A DNA stretch of 18,228 nucleotides from JALSIF01 sp026981635 [NCBI: bacterium] (GCA_026981635.1 JALSIF010000158.1:1-18228), one strand, 5' to 3'. Positions 7,073-14,932 are shown, numbered from the stretch's first letter. A program made the numbers and translations. The notes: generated by a model not told the origin, from the letters alone.

Positions 7073-7933
7073 CTAGCCTGTCGCCCCACTCTCCAGCTCC
7101 CTCAGGTAGGCCCCGACCTCATCCTCCACCCGGGGGAAGGGCCCAAGCTCTACCTCCGTCCGGCTGATGTCCAGGACCGAATAGTTTGGACGCTCGGCGG
7201 GCCGGTTTAGTTCCCGGCTGGTGATGGGGACCACCAGCTCCGGGTCGGCGCCGGAAAGCCCAGCAATCAGCCTGCCGTAGCCAAACCAGCTCCGCTCCCC
7301 CCGAAGTCCCACCTGCCAGACTCCACGCCTCCCCCGCCAGGCCAGCTCCACGCTCGCCCAGGCCGCCACCCGCGCGCTGGTCAGCCGGGTGGTCTGGTCG
7401 TCCACGATCCTCACCACCTCCCCCGCCCTGAGCCGCTCCCAGACGGTGCGCACAAAGTTTTTCCCCGCCCCAAACAGTCCGCTCAGGCGGATGATTAGGC
7501 AGCCCGGGTCAGCCGCTTTAGCCGCCAGCTCGCCGATGAGCTTGCTGAGCCCATAGACCGACAGGGGGCTGGGGTCGACCTCGGGGGGAATGGGCTCGCG
7601 GTGGCCGTGGCCAAAGACATAGTCGGTGGAGAAGAAGACCAGCCGTCCCCCCGCCTGCGCCACCGCTTGGGCCACCACCCCGGGTGCCACCCCGTTTACC
7701 CGCACCGCCAGCCGCTGCTCCCCTTCGGCCCGGTCAACGTTGGTGAATGCGGCGGTGAGAAAGACCACCGTCCCCGGCCCCACCAGACCGGCCAGCCGCT
7801 CCGGTATCCGCTCAGGTTCGGCGAGCTCCAGGGCCGAGCGCTCCACCACCAGACAGGAGATCCGGCGCCCCATCAGCTCCCCCTCCAGCGCCCGGCCAAG
7901 CTGCCCGTAGCCGATTACCAGCGCCCGCTCCAT
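7073..7933 (-). CDS. rfbD: dTDP-4-dehydrorhamnose reductase
   Basis: A 286-residue protein of the RmlD branch of the extended short-chain dehydrogenase family. It reduces dTDP-4-dehydro-L-rhamnose to dTDP-L-rhamnose with NAD(P)H, the last step in making this cell-surface sugar donor. Visible features are the nucleotide-binding IGYGQLG at residues 7-13, LTAAFTNVDRAE at 59-70, STDYVFGHG at 102-110 (family form STDYVFDG), the catalytic pair Y127-x3-K131 in VYGLSK, KNFVRT at 158-163 and a C-terminal RPNYSVLD. I chose ATG 7933 because the frame upstream runs through the SRP RNA gene and does not look like protein. No ribosome site is evident; TAGGCT lies seven bases before the ATG, so a leaderless message is possible. 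The other rml genes are not in the window. Confidence 0.9.
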   Translation of the reverse strand: MERALVIGYGQLGRALEGELMGRRISCLVVERSALELAEPERIPERLAGLVGPGTVVFLTAAFTNVDRAEGEQRLAVRVNGVAPGVVAQAVAQAGGRLVFFSTDYVFGHGHREPIPPEVDPSPLSVYGLSKLIGELAAKAADPGCLIIRLSGLFGAGKNFVRTVWERLRAGEVVRIVDDQTTRLTSARVAAWASVELAWRGRRGVWQVGLRGERSWFGYGRLIAGLSGADPELVVPITSRELNRPAERPNYSVLDISRTEVELGPFPRVEDEVGAYLRELESGATG

Positions 7934-7964
7934 CGGCCCTAGCCTATCAGCCTCCCTCGCCAGG

Positions 7965-7970
7965 TAGAAT
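7965..7970 (+). promoter_or_regulatory. Possible -10 element for the SRP RNA gene
   Basis: TAGAAT is placed so that transcription would start around 7977, just before the outer stem of the SRP RNA. No good -35 is visible 16-18 bases upstream. The gap between rfbD and ffs is about 50 bases, so the two divergent promoters must overlap. Confidence 0.4.
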
Positions 7971-7985
7971 GGAATCCCCCCCGTG

Positions 7986-8083
7986 GGGAGCCCGGCACCT
8001 GCGAGGCGGACGCCCCGAACCCCGCCAGGCCCGGAAGGGAGCAACGGTAAGGGGAGGGTCGCCTGCCAGGAGCGCCGGGCTTT
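7986..8083 (+). ncRNA. ffs: Signal recognition particle RNA, small bacterial (4.5S) type
   Basis: The RNA partner of Ffh in co-translational targeting of membrane and secreted proteins. The conserved core CAGGCCCGGAAGGGAGCA, with a GGAA tetraloop, is at about 8026-8043 and is followed by ACGGTAAG. Compared with the common GTCCGGAAGGAAGC, one U-A pair has become C-G on both sides, which shows that pairing is kept. The outer stem AGCCCGGC (7989-7996) pairs exactly with GCCGGGCT (8074-8081), and inner segments AGGC and GAC pair with GCCT and GTC. The closing stem runs into TTTTTT (8081-8086), which serves as the terminator. At about 100 bases it is the short form and lacks the Alu domain found in Bacillus. 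Its ends are approximate. Confidence 0.93.
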
Positions 8084-8090
8084 TTTGATG

Positions 8091-8124
8091 AAAAAAGCGG
8101 GGGCGGGGAGAACCCCCGCCCCCG
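8091..8124 (-). terminator. Rho-independent terminator of the 970-residue lipoprotein gene
   Basis: On the plus strand, CGGGGGCGGGG (8098-8108) is followed after a five-base loop by its exact complement (8114-8124). Read on the minus strand, the 11-base-pair hairpin ends in TTTTTT (8096-8091). It lies about 30 bases past the stop at 8153. Its T-run is four bases from the T-run ending the oppositely oriented ffs gene, so the two terminators stand end to end. Confidence 0.88.
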
Positions 8125-8152
8125 GGAGAGGGCTAGCCCCGCCGGGACGGCC

Positions 8153-11065
8153 TCACATGGGCATGTCGCCCTCCCGCGGCTCAAGGGGGATTTCCTTGAT
8201 CAGGTCTGCCCCCTGGACGCTCACCATCTCGTGGAAGGGAACGAAGCCAAACTTGGCTCCGTTGAGCATCCACTGGCCCTCGGTCACATAGACCACGTAG
8301 CGGCCGTCCCGGAGGGAGCGGTAGACGTGTAGCGGGTCGTCAAAGAAGGGCACGCCGGGACCGGCACTGCCACCTCCGCCACCGCCGCCAAAGTCCCCCC
8401 CCACGGAGGGGTCAGGGTCACCGATCCACACGTTGGCCTCAGCGATGGGCTGGTCGGTGCCTGCCACCACCACCCTTCCGGTGATGGCGAAGAAGACCGG
8501 TCCATTCTCCAACCGCGGCTCAAGCTCCACCGCCAGGTCGGTGTCCTCGGAGACCTCCACCTGCTGGTGGTAGGGCTGGTAGTTGGGGTGAAACACGGTC
8601 AGGTTCCAGACGCCGGGGAAGACCTTGAGGTCAAAGGTGCCGTCCTCCCGGGTGATGTCCCTGACCAGGGCGGCGATCTCCGGGCAGGGCTGATCGGGCA
8701 GGCAGTTGGGACTACCCACCGCCCGCACCCTAGCAAAGGACACCGGCTCACCGGTGGTGCTGTCCACCACCCGGCCGGTCAGGTGGAGGGGCTCGGGGGG
8801 CTGGATGGTGCGCGGCTCCATCTCAAAGTCAAACTGAGTCTCGCCGCGGATCACCAGCTGGTGCCGGAAGCGCTGATAGCGGGGGTGGACCGCATTGAGC
8901 ACCCACTCGCCGGGGTGGATCACCCGCATCTCATAAAAGCCCTCCCGGTCGGTGATGGCCTCGCCCCCTACCACCGCCGGGTGGGCCAGGCCGTCGTCGG
9001 GATAGGTGAGCCACAGCTCGGCCCCGGCGATGGGCTCACCGGTCTCGCTGTCACGCACCTGCCCCTTGAGCACGGTGGGCTCGGGCTCCACCTCGCGAGG
9101 CTCCAGCACCACCCGGAAGAACTTGCTCTCCCCCGCCTCAAGCAGGAAGGTCTCCTCGTGGGGCCTGAATCCCCGGTGGGTCACCACCAGTGCCCAGCGC
9201 CCCGCCGGCACCCGGGGGAAGAGGAAGTGGCCGTCAGGTCCCGTCTCGGTGGAGAGGCCGGGGATGTCGGGGGGCAGCGGACCACCCGGTATGCCCGGCG
9301 CACTGTCGCCGGCACCACCGGAGCCGCCCGCGCCGGGAGGCGGTGCCGCCTGGGCCACCTGGCGCCGCACCGGCATGTCGTCCCGCCCCAGCGGGATCAG
9401 GTGGACGCTGGCTCCCTCCAGCGGCTGGGGCTCGGCGCTGTCCGGCGTGCGAGCAAGCACGACGCCCGCCACCTGGCCCACCTGGGGCTCAAACATCTTG
9501 AGCAGGACCTCGTTGAGCCCCACCTCCACCTTGACCAGTTCGGGCACCCCGATCAGGCCCGGCTTGTGGGCCATGGCCAGGTAGATGCCCACCGGCAGGC
9601 GCAGGTGGAAGTTGCCGTTCTCGTCGCTTTGGGTCTCAAAGATGAAGTCCGCCCACGGCTTGGGCCTGCCCTGCTCGTCCCAGGGGTCCTCCCCACCGGG
9701 GAAGGCGGTTCCGCCCTCGTCGGAGGGCCCCATGGGGAAGCCCTCGCCGCCACCGCCCGGGCTTGAACCGCTCTCCGGCGGCAGACTGGGTCCGCTAGGG
9801 CCTCCTGGTCTAGGGGTCAGAAGTACAAAGAAAACGCGGGCACGGGCAACACCGTTGCCGTCGTTTACCCTAACAACCTTGCCCCTCACAAAGCCGAGAT
9901 CTACCGGTTCCAGAGAGAAGTTTTGCTCTACCCTTTCCCTGTCTAGACGGATGGTAGCTCGGGCCGGTCGGTAGCCCTCTTTAGTCACATAAAGGTCCGC
10001 CGCTACCCCTTCAACGTTCTCAAACCGGTAGTTGCCTTGGGCGTCGGTACGCGTAATACGGTAGAAGCGTGGATGGGAAGGACGGGAAGGCAAACTGCTG
10101 CCCTCCCCATCGTTTGCACCGCTATAACCCCTTACGGGAGCTTCCGGACTGACTGCTCCCTTTCCACGGGCGTCTGGACGACCATAGCGGGGATCATCGG
10201 GCCGGCGCTCAAACTCCCCAGCACCTGCGACATCCTCAGTCATCTGACCATTGGCTGCTGCCATTGGTTCAGGAGCCTTGCGGAAGATGAATAGCTCAAC
10301 CAAAGCGCCTGCCACCGGCTCGCCGGTAGCCCGGTCGGTGACCTTCCCCACTATGGTGGTACCGATATCAGGCGGACCACCCGATCCCACCGGCCGCAGG
10401 ATGAAGTCCTTGGTAAGAACCCCCTCCTCAGGCACCGTCACATTGGCCAGAGCCGGACGGTAGCCCCGCTTGGAAGCAATCATCAGGGCCTTACCAGCGG
10501 GAGGGTTGAGGAATGAATAGCTACCATCTTCTTCCGTGATTTCCAGGAAAACTGCCCCCGTACCACTAACCAGGATTACCTTAGCACCGGCTAGGGGGAT
10601 CACCATGTCACCCTCCTCAAGGGCAAATACGGTTCCCCTCACTTCCCTTACGGGAGGTTGAGGAACCGGATCATCTCCAGGAAGTCCAGCCCCAAAGCTA
10701 AAGCCGGTCTGACCACCTTGGCCTGCCCCGGCCGAGATCTCCCGCTCGGCCAGGGGAATGAGACTGCCGCTCTCGTCGCGCAGGGCCACTCCGATGCGCT
10801 GGGCCTGGGTGAGACGGTTCCTTTCTATCTCAAAGAAGCCGTTCTCGTCGGTGACGATGCCGGTGTCCTCCCCATCCAGCAGAACCACCATCCCGGCCAA
10901 GGGCTGACCGCTGGCGTCGGTGAGGCTGGCGGTGAGGCGCTCACCCCCTGTTCCCGGCGAACCTCCGGTGGGGCCCGCCACTCCTCCGCCCCCGCCGCAG
11001 GCGGCCAGGGCAAGCATGAGGACCAGCACAAGGACCCCGCTTGCTAGCCTTGTCCTTCCTCTCAT
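8153..11065 (-). CDS. Large lipoprotein of eight tandem carboxypeptidase-regulatory-like domains
   Basis: A 970-residue lipoprotein. ATG 11065 has AGGAGGTG about six bases upstream and opens a signal peptide ending LALAAC (Cys 23), followed by five glycines. Eight beta-sandwich repeats of the CarboxypepD_reg type lie at about 44-112, 141-226, 237-388, 392-527, 531-657, 664-753, 760-851 and 859-965. Typical pieces are G-x-V-x-D-x-x-TGEPVAGA, DAQGNYRFENV and VTKEGYRPA. Domains 3, 4, 5 and 8 each carry a Gly/Pro-rich insertion (about 15-70 residues) in the equivalent loop after the second or third strand. No enzyme motif is present, so a stalk, scaffold or ligand-binding surface protein is inferred. 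Domains 2 and 3 lie in a block of lower GC. A promoter and a set of AATTGG repeats precede it; a strong terminator follows. It shares its architecture with the gene upstream. Confidence 0.88.
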   Translation of the reverse strand: MRGRTRLASGVLVLVLMLALAACGGGGGVAGPTGGSPGTGGERLTASLTDASGQPLAGMVVLLDGEDTGIVTDENGFFEIERNRLTQAQRIGVALRDESGSLIPLAEREISAGAGQGGQTGFSFGAGLPGDDPVPQPPVREVRGTVFALEEGDMVIPLAGAKVILVSGTGAVFLEITEEDGSYSFLNPPAGKALMIASKRGYRPALANVTVPEEGVLTKDFILRPVGSGGPPDIGTTIVGKVTDRATGEPVAGALVELFIFRKAPEPMAAANGQMTEDVAGAGEFERRPDDPRYGRPDARGKGAVSPEAPVRGYSGANDGEGSSLPSRPSHPRFYRITRTDAQGNYRFENVEGVAADLYVTKEGYRPARATIRLDRERVEQNFSLEPVDLGFVRGKVVRVNDGNGVARARVFFVLLTPRPGGPSGPSLPPESGSSPGGGGEGFPMGPSDEGGTAFPGGEDPWDEQGRPKPWADFIFETQSDENGNFHLRLPVGIYLAMAHKPGLIGVPELVKVEVGLNEVLLKMFEPQVGQVAGVVLARTPDSAEPQPLEGASVHLIPLGRDDMPVRRQVAQAAPPPGAGGSGGAGDSAPGIPGGPLPPDIPGLSTETGPDGHFLFPRVPAGRWALVVTHRGFRPHEETFLLEAGESKFFRVVLEPREVEPEPTVLKGQVRDSETGEPIAGAELWLTYPDDGLAHPAVVGGEAITDREGFYEMRVIHPGEWVLNAVHPRYQRFRHQLVIRGETQFDFEMEPRTIQPPEPLHLTGRVVDSTTGEPVSFARVRAVGSPNCLPDQPCPEIAALVRDITREDGTFDLKVFPGVWNLTVFHPNYQPYHQQVEVSEDTDLAVELEPRLENGPVFFAITGRVVVAGTDQPIAEANVWIGDPDPSVGGDFGGGGGGGSAGPGVPFFDDPLHVYRSLRDGRYVVYVTEGQWMLNGAKFGFVPFHEMVSVQGADLIKEIPLEPREGDMPM

Positions 11066-11123
11066 CGCTGACACCTCCTTATTTCTCTCCTTGGCAAGCC
11101 AGGCCTGCCCGCTTACCAGGGGC

Positions 11124-11152
11124 AACATACCCCCGCCCTCTGCGGATGACCA
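11124..11152 (-). promoter_or_regulatory. Promoter for the 970-residue lipoprotein gene
   Basis: On the minus strand, TGGTCA (11152-11147) and TATGTT (11129-11124) are separated by 17 bases, each matching four of six consensus positions. The start would be near 11117, giving a leader of about 50 bases with the AGGAGGTG ribosome site. The AATTGG repeats begin just upstream of the -35. Confidence 0.5.
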
Positions 11153-11154
11153 GT

Positions 11155-11213
11155 CCCAATTGGGGCCGATTTTGAGTGAGCCAATTGGAGCTGCGGGGAG
11201 GCGGAAAAATTGG
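11155..11213. promoter_or_regulatory. Three AATTGG sites at exact 25-base steps (possible operator array)
   Basis: AATTGG occurs at 11158-11163, 11183-11188 and 11208-11213, each 25 bases from the next. The first is inside the palindrome CCCAATTGGG (11155-11164) and the second inside CCAATTGG (11181-11188). GAGCCAATT (11178-11186) and AATTGGCTC (11208-11216) also form a 9-base inverted repeat. The array lies directly upstream of the -35 of the large lipoprotein gene, a usual place for regulator binding. The MocR promoter has related half-sites (15012-15045). Confidence 0.5.
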
Positions 11214-11234
11214 CTCCCCCCTTCCATACCCCCC

Positions 11235-13388
11235 CTAGGGGGCGAGGGGAAAGCGCACCAGCACCGGAAGCTCAGGCAGAAGTGGGTTGAACTCGCCGCG
11301 CTTTATCAGGGTGGGAAGACCCGGCCCGGAGACCTCCACCAGGAATAGCTCGGGCAGCCCCTCAACCGGCAGCCGCGCGATGCCCAGCTGGTTGGTCTCG
11401 CCCTGGGCAAGCTGGTTCCTCTCCAGGTCCATCACCCTGACCGTTGCCCCCACCACCTTCTGGTTGCCCTGCTCGGTCACCCTAAACACCTCAACCTCCA
11501 CCACCGGCGTGGTGGCGGGGGTGCCGAAGCTGAGGGTGAGCTCAAGCTCCCGGCTCTCCCCCGGTGCCAGTCGCAGGGTGGTAAGCAGGGTCTGGTGGAA
11601 GAGGGAGCGCACCCTAATGAGCAGCTCCCGGCCGGTGGGCACCTGGGAGAAGCGGAAGGTACCCCCTTCGCCGGCTAGGGTCTCCGCCACCACATCAAAT
11701 AGCCCCCCTGGTTTGCGCCGAGCAAACAGGCTCACCTGGGCGGAGGGGAGGGTCCCGATGGCATCCCGCACCACCCCCGAAACGGTGCCGTCCCTAGGCA
11801 TGGGCGGAAAGATTCTCTCCGGCTCCAGGAGAAAGCTGACCTCGCTGATGGCCGCCTCTCCCAGTTCCACCACCTGGGCCTGGGAACGAAAGCCGGGCAT
11901 AAATGCCACCACCTCCACCTGGTCCGGTTGCCCCGCCCCCACCGGCAGGAAGACCTGGTAGCCCCCGTCCGCCCCGGTCTGGGCCACCGAGAGTACTTGC
12001 CCTGCCAGGCTCCTCACCTGCACCACTACATTGACCCCCGGCCTGACCCCTCCCCCCTCCACTACGTTTACCGCACCGTGGATCAGCGCCAGGGCCGAGC
12101 CGCCGGCCAGGTTGAGGGTGATCAGCGGGTTGAGCCGCGCCCTCACCACCACCGGACGCATCACCTCCTGCCCGCCGGCGCTCACCCGGAGCAGAAAGAC
12201 CCCCGCCGGTGGCTCCGGGATGACGAAGGTGCCATCAGCTCCGCTCTGGACCGTGGCCACCACCTCCTCCCCCCGGAGCAGCTCCACCAGGGCCCCCGCC
12301 ACCGGCTGGCCCGCTCCGTCCACCACCACGCCGCGAAGCTCCCCCACCGCTACCGGCCCCAGGGCCAGGCTGAACTGGACCGTCTGCCCCTCCCCCACCG
12401 TCACCGGCAGGCTCGCCCCCAGGGTGCCCTGGTCAGTCTCCACCAGCGCCTCCAACACCCCCAGGCCGCTGGGGACGGTGAGGCTGAATGTACCATCGGC
12501 GGAAAGCTCCTCTTCCAGGTTGGGCAGGGTCTCCTCTTCGCTAAGCCTTGCGATGAAGCGCACCCTGCCCCCCCTAAACTGGCCGGCAAAGCTGAGCTCG
12601 CCCGCCACCTCCCCTTGGGCCAGGCGGGTGAGCATAAAGTCGTGCTGGATCTCCTCGGTGATCACCGAGACCTCCCTCACCTCGGGCAGGTACCCGGCCA
12701 TAAATGCCCCCAGCATCAGGGTGTCGGAGCGGATGTCGCCCACCATCTTGTAGTTCCCCTGTTGGTCGGTGAAGGCCCGCTGGAAGAAGCCCCGCTGGTC
12801 AAAGAGGACCACCTCGGCCCCCGCCAGGGGCGAGCCCTCCTGGTCCATCACCCGGCCGGTGAAGCGGTGGACCTCAAAGAAGCGCGGGTCGCTGCGGTCT
12901 ATCCCCTCCGGCTCGCCGATCTCGCAAAGGTTGCTGACCAGGGTGGTGTTCTCCGGCTCCCCGCTCACCTCCACCGGGAAGCTTGCGATGGACACCCCGT
13001 CCCTTACCAGCTCAATCAGGTGGGAGCCAGGGGGAAGGTCGGGGATGAAAAAGACCCCCTCCTCGTCGGTCTTCGCCACGATGGGCTCGCCGTCCACCAC
13101 GATCTCGTAGTCGGCCACCGGCTCCCCCTCCCGGGAGACCACCACGGCAGCAAATTCCCCTGGCTCGTCGGCCAAACTGGGAGGCGTAGCACTGGGGTGG
13201 GGTGGAACATCCAGAGCACCTTCGGGCAGGGGAGGCGGGACCACCACTTGGCCCGGCGGCCCCTCCGGCTTGCCCCGGCCACTGCCCCCACAGGAGGTAA
13301 CTACCAGCCCTATGAGGGCAACAAGCACGAACCATAAATACAAAAGGCATGGTTTTTCCCAGACTTTCATCTTTACTCTCGCCATCAT
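11235..13388 (-). CDS. Lipoprotein of about seven carboxypeptidase-regulatory-like domains
   Basis: A 717-residue lipoprotein. The signal peptide ends LVVTSC (Cys 33), followed by GGSGRG and a Pro-rich linker. Seven beta-sandwich units can be traced at about 79-142, 175-255, 260-345, 349-430, 434-523, 534-622 and 627-717. Clear examples are GRVMDQEGSPLAGAEVVLFD with DQQGNYKMVGD, and GVVVDGAGQPVAGALVELL with GADGTFVIPEPPAG. No catalytic motif is visible; a surface scaffold or adhesive role is inferred. Tandem ATGs at 13388 and 13385 follow GGGGGTG by five bases; the ATG at 13370 is an alternative with a weaker ribosome site. It starts 23 bases after the MocR gene stops, so the two are probably one operon. 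A CCCCCTAGGGGG sequence spans the stop codon, but no clear terminator follows. Unlike its neighbours it shows no internal GC drop. Confidence 0.86.
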   Translation of the reverse strand: MMARVKMKVWEKPCLLYLWFVLVALIGLVVTSCGGSGRGKPEGPPGQVVVPPPLPEGALDVPPHPSATPPSLADEPGEFAAVVVSREGEPVADYEIVVDGEPIVAKTDEEGVFFIPDLPPGSHLIELVRDGVSIASFPVEVSGEPENTTLVSNLCEIGEPEGIDRSDPRFFEVHRFTGRVMDQEGSPLAGAEVVLFDQRGFFQRAFTDQQGNYKMVGDIRSDTLMLGAFMAGYLPEVREVSVITEEIQHDFMLTRLAQGEVAGELSFAGQFRGGRVRFIARLSEEETLPNLEEELSADGTFSLTVPSGLGVLEALVETDQGTLGASLPVTVGEGQTVQFSLALGPVAVGELRGVVVDGAGQPVAGALVELLRGEEVVATVQSGADGTFVIPEPPAGVFLLRVSAGGQEVMRPVVVRARLNPLITLNLAGGSALALIHGAVNVVEGGGVRPGVNVVVQVRSLAGQVLSVAQTGADGGYQVFLPVGAGQPDQVEVVAFMPGFRSQAQVVELGEAAISEVSFLLEPERIFPPMPRDGTVSGVVRDAIGTLPSAQVSLFARRKPGGLFDVVAETLAGEGGTFRFSQVPTGRELLIRVRSLFHQTLLTTLRLAPGESRELELTLSFGTPATTPVVEVEVFRVTEQGNQKVVGATVRVMDLERNQLAQGETNQLGIARLPVEGLPELFLVEVSGPGLPTLIKRGEFNPLLPELPVLVRFPLAP

Positions 13389-13411
13389 TTTTGCACCCCC
13401 ACATCTATGGA

Positions 13412-14932
13412 CTAGGCACTCACCTCCCTCACCAGCCTCCTGAGCACCTTGCCCAGCCGCCTGGTCCCCTCGGCCAGCTCATCCATGGGCAGGCGGCCGA
13501 AGCTCAGTCTGAACCCCCCGATGGGCCGGTAGCCCGGGGTGAAGAAGCTGGAGGGAGGCACCACCACCCGTTCGGCCCGCGCCGTCATGATCACCTCCTC
13601 CTCCTTGAGGCTCTCCGGCAGCCTCACCCAAACGGTAAGCCCTCCCTCCGGGTAGCTCACCTCCACCTCAGGGGGGAAATGCTTCTCCACCATCTCCAGG
13701 AAGGCGTCCCGCCGCCTCTTGTACTCCCGGTGCATCTTCCTGAGGTGCTTCTCCAGATAGCCCCGGCGCACAAACTCCCAGAAGCTGGCCTGGATGAGCA
13801 GGCTGGGCCCCGGCTCCAGACAGCGCTTCACCCTAAGCACCGCGTCGGTGAGCGCCTTGGGAAAGACCAGGTAGCCCACATTAAACCCAACCGAGAGCAC
13901 CTTGCTGAAGCTCCCCGCCAGAAAGATGTAGCCCCCGGTATCGTCGGCCTTTAAGGGGTAGAAGTGGCGCCCGTTCAGCTTCACCATCCTCAGGGTGTCG
14001 TCCTCCAGCAGGGGGACCCGGTAGCGGGAGAGTAGCTCCAAAAGCCCTGCCCGCCGCTTGCCGCTCAGGCACCCCCCGGTGGGGTTGTGGAAGTTGGGCT
14101 GAAGATATAGGTAGCTCACCTCACGGCGGCGAAGGATCTCTTCCAGCCTCTCCAGCACCACCCCGTCCCCGTCCACCGGGCAGGTGTAGACCGGAACCCC
14201 ACTTACGGTGATGAAGTTGACAAACTGCTGGTAGGTGGGGACCTCACACACCACCCCCCCGGGCCTAAGCATGGTCATCAGGAAGTGGACCAGCTCCAGG
14301 GCGTGCTGGAAGCGGGTCACGATGCATAGGTCGTTTTGGGAAAAGTCCACCCCCTCCCTCTCCAGCTCCCTTCTCAACCACTCCAGGAGGGGCTCGTGTC
14401 CCTGCAGGGGGTTTAGCCTGAGCACCGCGGGCCCAAAGTTTGACAGCTGATAGCGCACCACCTCCAGCACCCGCTCCACCGGGACGGTGGAGGAGTCCAC
14501 CAGGGCGGAGGTGAAGTTGACCATCCCGCGAAACCTGTCCGGTCTGGCAAGCTCCACCAGGGTGAGGTAGGCAGAGTGGTCCTGCTCGTAGCGTTCCCAG
14601 TCCATCGGGGTGAGAGAAACCTGGCCAGCGGGAAAGTAAGCCCGCAGCTTCTTCGGTCGATCGGGCCGCCTGACCTCAGCCCTCCGGCGGGAAAACTCGG
14701 GGTTGACGAAGCTCCCCCGCCCCACGTGGGAGACCAGCACCCCCTCCTCCCTCAGCAGCTCGTAGGCCCGCTTGACCACCAGGCGGCTCACCCCCAGCCA
14801 CTCGGCCAGCTCCCGGGTGGAGGGAAGCCGCTCCCCCGGCTCCAGGATGCCCGCCTCCACCTGCAGCCGGATCTGCTCGGCAATCTGCCGGTAGAGGGGC
14901 TCGTGGCTCTCCCGGTTTATCTCAATGCGCAC
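13412..14932 (-). CDS. MocR-family transcriptional regulator (GntR winged helix fused to aminotransferase-like domain)
   Basis: A 506-residue protein. Residues 9-75 form a GntR-type winged helix (LYRQIAEQIRLQVEAGIL, then GERLPSTRELAEWLGVSR). Residues about 130-500 are a fold-type I aminotransferase domain that binds pyridoxal phosphate. The likely cofactor lysine is K344 in GSFSK; NPTG, an EDD motif and a C-terminal FRLSFG are also present. Two family positions differ: the segment after GSFSK reads SVGFNVGY where PGLRxGY is usual, so the phosphate-contacting Arg is Asn, and TRFQ replaces the common SGxQ. Known members such as GabR and PdxR sense amino compounds or vitamin B6 and bind spaced half-site repeats. 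The start is GTG 14932. Neighbours are an aldehyde dehydrogenase gene upstream and a lipoprotein gene 23 bases downstream. Whether it regulates GABA-like metabolism, B6 or the lipoproteins cannot be decided from sequence. Confidence 0.93.
   Translation of the reverse strand: MRIEINRESHEPLYRQIAEQIRLQVEAGILEPGERLPSTRELAEWLGVSRLVVKRAYELLREEGVLVSHVGRGSFVNPEFSRRRAEVRRPDRPKKLRAYFPAGQVSLTPMDWERYEQDHSAYLTLVELARPDRFRGMVNFTSALVDSSTVPVERVLEVVRYQLSNFGPAVLRLNPLQGHEPLLEWLRRELEREGVDFSQNDLCIVTRFQHALELVHFLMTMLRPGGVVCEVPTYQQFVNFITVSGVPVYTCPVDGDGVVLERLEEILRRREVSYLYLQPNFHNPTGGCLSGKRRAGLLELLSRYRVPLLEDDTLRMVKLNGRHFYPLKADDTGGYIFLAGSFSKVLSVGFNVGYLVFPKALTDAVLRVKRCLEPGPSLLIQASFWEFVRRGYLEKHLRKMHREYKRRRDAFLEMVEKHFPPEVEVSYPEGGLTVWVRLPESLKEEEVIMTARAERVVVPPSSFFTPGYRPIGGFRLSFGRLPMDELAEGTRRLGKVLRRLVREVSA

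Noticed and set aside
7934-8044. N-terminal extension of rfbD to a start at 8044
   Set aside because: The extension overlaps the SRP RNA gene and encodes no RmlD-like sequence; the family start fits the ATG at 7933.
11155-11213. Short regularly spaced repeats considered as a CRISPR fragment
   Set aside because: The repeated unit is only six to eight bases, far shorter than CRISPR repeats, and no cas gene is present.
11066-11227. Upstream start at 11227 for the eight-domain lipoprotein
   Set aside because: It would place 54 residues ahead of a clear signal peptide and lipobox and run through the promoter; AGGAGGTG marks ATG 11065.
11229-11242. CCCCCTAGGGGG palindrome across the stop codon of the 717-residue lipoprotein gene
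   Set aside because: The arms meet with only TA between them, so no stable hairpin loop forms, and no T-run follows. Probably composition bias.
11928-13337. A 469-codon plus-strand open frame
   Set aside because: Complementary to the 717-residue lipoprotein; the translation is dominated by His, Arg and Pro and has no recognisable family. Treated as a shadow.
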